A DNA stretch of 5,268 nucleotides from contig JAEZMP010000038.1 of the NCBI GenBank assembly GCA_023442215.1, positions 1 through 5,268 on the forward strand, in the 5' to 3' direction. This DNA comes from Pseudomonadota bacterium (GTDB taxonomy: Bacteria > Pseudomonadota > Alphaproteobacteria > Rhizobiales > Segnochrobactraceae). The notes beneath the pieces are model-generated. The model searched no databases, was not told the DNA's origin, and worked only from the letters and a program-made list of their open reading frames with translations. Each line of letters starts with the position of its first letter. Positions within the stretch are counted from its first letter, which is position 1. A program made the position numbers and the translations under genes. This document shows, in pieces, positions 3,913 through 5,268 of this stretch.

Positions 3913-5268
3913 TCAATCGTGCGGCAGCAGGCGCTCCAGATAATCGAGCTCGAACTGCGAGCGGCCGAGTTCGCCGAGGCGACGGCGCAGCTCGTCGAGG
4001 ATACGGCGGGCGCGCTGCACGTCGATCTCGTCCGGCACCTTGACGCTGGTGCCGAAATCCGGGCCCTGGCTGTGGCGCGAGCGGCCGAGGGGGTCCTCGC
4101 TGCCGGCAGAGGGACCGCCGGAGCCGCTGCCGCGCTGCTGGCCGTTCTGGCGGGCCATCTGCTCGGCCATCTGCTGCGCGCCGCGGCGCAGCGCGTCGAG
4201 GGCCTCGCCCTGCTGGTCGAGGGCGTTGGCGGTGTCGCGGTTGCCGAGCGAGCGGCCGGCATCGCCCATGGCGCGGCCGGCGCGGCCGAGCGCATCGCGG
4301 CCATCGCCGGGCTGGCCATCGCCGGACTGACCCGGCGTCTGACCCTGATTCTGGCCCATCTGGCCCTGTCCGCCCTGGCCGGGGGTGTCGCCCTGACCCT
4401 GGCCGGGCTGGCCGCCGTTCTGGCGGTTGAGTTCGTCGAGCATCCGGCCGAGCTGCTGGCTCAGCTGATCCTGCCGGCGCTGGAGTTCCTGCAGCCGGCC
4501 GCTGCCGTCCTGTCCCTGCTGTTGTCCCTCGCCGTTCTGGCCCTGCTGCTGGCCGTCCTGACCCTGCCCGTCGCCGCGGTCGAGACGGTAGGTCTCGTCC
4601 ATCAGCTTCTGCTGCTCCTGGATCATGCGGCCGAGGGCATCGAGCGAGCCCTGTCCCTGCTGGCCCGGGCCGTTCTGGCCGGGCTGGGCCATCTGCATGT
4701 TCTCCAGCATTTCCTGGAGCTGCGACAGCAACTGCTCGGCGGCCTCCTTGGACCCGGTCCGGGACAGTTCCTCGATGCGCTTCAGCATCTCGTCGAGATC
4801 CTGCGGGCGCACCATCTGGGTGTCCTGGTCGGGCGGGGACTGGGCGGACTGGGGATTGCGGCGCGCCTGCTCGGCGAGCGCGCTCAGATAGCGCTGCATC
4901 GCCTGGCGCAGTTCCTCGGTGAGGCGGGCGATCTCCTCCTCGGGGGCGCCGTCCTGCAAGGCCTGCCGCAGCCGGTCCTGCGCGTCGCGCAGCGCCTGGG
5001 CGGCGAGCGAGGTGGAGCCGTCCTCGACGGCGAGCGCCAGCTCCCACATCTCGTCGAGCAGGGGCTTCAGTGCGTCGTCGCTGCGGGCCGCGACGAGCTT
5101 GCCGTAGACCATGCGGGTGCCGAGATAGGCGGTGGGGCTGCGGAAGATGCCGTCGGGCGCGATCATCAAGGCATCGAGCGCCTCGATCACCTGCAATTGC
5201 GCCTCGGCGTCGAGGGCGAGATCCCGGCGCTGCTCGATGATGGCGCGGGCGAGCGGCACGCGGAACGG
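3913..5268 (-). CDS. TIGR02302/DUF4175 family protein, C-terminal part (5' end outside window)
   Basis: The last 451 residues of a large alphaproteobacterial protein of unknown function. Full-length relatives are commonly over 800 residues with N-terminal membrane helices, which are not in this window. The frame is open to the right edge, so the start is missing; the GTG at 5257-5259 is internal. The visible part begins PFRVPLARAIIEQRRDLAL, typical of the family. A charged alpha-helical region (to about residue 190) follows, with likely coiled-coil stretches rich in Glu, Gln, Leu and Arg. Gly/Gln-rich low-complexity tracts lie at about 193-209, 229-257 and 280-322, separated by helices. The C-terminus, VKVPDEIDVQRARRILDELRRRLGE...LELDYLERLL-like (here FELDYLERLLPHD), is the best conserved family segment. 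The bulk of the protein is probably periplasmic, by family expectation. The TGA is at 3915-3913. Family call confident; role unknown. Confidence 0.88.
   Translation of the reverse strand, partial: PFRVPLARAIIEQRRDLALDAEAQLQVIEALDALMIAPDGIFRSPTAYLGTRMVYGKLVAARSDDALKPLLDEMWELALAVEDGSTSLAAQALRDAQDRLRQALQDGAPEEEIARLTEELRQAMQRYLSALAEQARRNPQSAQSPPDQDTQMVRPQDLDEMLKRIEELSRTGSKEAAEQLLSQLQEMLENMQMAQPGQNGPGQQGQGSLDALGRMIQEQQKLMDETYRLDRGDGQGQDGQQQGQNGEGQQQGQDGSGRLQELQRRQDQLSQQLGRMLDELNRQNGGQPGQGQGDTPGQGGQGQMGQNQGQTPGQSGDGQPGDGRDALGRAGRAMGDAGRSLGNRDTANALDQQGEALDALRRGAQQMAEQMARQNGQQRGSGSGGPSAGSEDPLGRSRHSQGPDFGTSVKVPDEIDVQRARRILDELRRRLGELGRSQFELDYLERLLPHD
4302..4583 (-). repeat. Gly/Gln-rich low-complexity coding repeats
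   Basis: Two coding tracts, 4497-4583 and 4302-4430, are made of short degenerate repeats with units such as GQ, GQDG, GQNG, PGQ and GQGQ. A smaller third tract lies at 4640-4690, outside these coordinates. In DNA they appear as recurring ccctg/ctggcc words on the plus strand. A helical Gln/Arg/Leu segment (LQELQRRQDQLSQQLGRMLDEL) separates the two main tracts. Such tracts are a defining trait of the family and prone to length change by slippage. Confidence 0.75.

Noticed and set aside
2465..3943. 492-residue plus-strand open frame across the acetyltransferase and PhnA-like genes
   Set aside because: It is antisense to two well-supported genes and has the Arg/Gly composition typical of GC-rich non-coding frames.
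4302..4690. Short repeated words as a CRISPR array or tandem repeat element
   Set aside because: They are degenerate, lack regular spacers, and are explained by Gly/Gln-rich codons inside an intact coding frame.
3764..5047. 530-residue minus-strand open frame ending in the PhnA-like protein
   Set aside because: The upstream part is Arg/Pro-rich shadow sequence overlapping the recognisable TIGR02302 protein, and a GGAGG site marks the real PhnA-like start at 3763.
646..5268. The five minus-strand genes as one operon or a novel functional system
   Set aside because: Gaps of 149-330 bp with hairpins and separate ribosome binding sites, and unrelated predicted roles, argue for independent units.

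Overview
The window is GC-rich (roughly 70% by eye) and looks like chromosomal DNA from an alphaproteobacterium, most likely of the Hyphomicrobiales (Rhizobiales). The clearest indicator is the partial gene at the right edge. It belongs to the TIGR02302/DUF4175 low-complexity family, which is known essentially only from Alphaproteobacteria. The PdxY-like kinase, the periplasmic L,D-transpeptidase and the cysteine-poor PhnA-like protein fit the same group.

Layout, left to right: (1) 1-531, plus strand, the C-terminal part of a pyridoxal kinase (pdxY) cut by the left edge. (2) 532-645, a short gap between convergent genes that is crowded with inverted repeats and resembles a dispersed intergenic palindromic element. 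The other five genes all lie on the minus strand, so they read right to left: (3) 646-1350, a secreted YkuD-type L,D-transpeptidase; (4) 1503-2447, a six-helix YihY/BrkB ('RNase BN-like') inner-membrane protein; (5) 2630-3124, a GNAT acetyltransferase; (6) 3455-3763, a PhnA-like small protein; (7) 3913 to beyond 5268, the C-terminal half of the TIGR02302 protein.

The minus-strand genes share a direction, but the gaps between them are 149-330 bp and several hold hairpins. I read them as mostly separate transcription units rather than one operon, and nothing suggests a shared pathway. Two of them (transpeptidase, YihY-like) act at the cell envelope. The others cover B6 salvage, acetylation and unknown roles.

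I found no mobile-element genes, tRNA, rRNA, CRISPR array, phage genes or defence system. The protein-coding content is ordinary. The points most worth a second look are non-coding: a 17-bp near-perfect inverted repeat in the yihY-like leader whose only mismatch becomes a G-U pair in the mRNA; the palindrome cluster between pdxY and the transpeptidase; a perfect 14-bp palindrome in the 330-bp gap upstream of the acetyltransferase; and a C-rich tract plus hairpin and T-run downstream of the PhnA-like gene. Also of interest are the loss of the PhnA zinc-ribbon cysteines and the Gly/Gln-rich tracts of the TIGR02302 protein.
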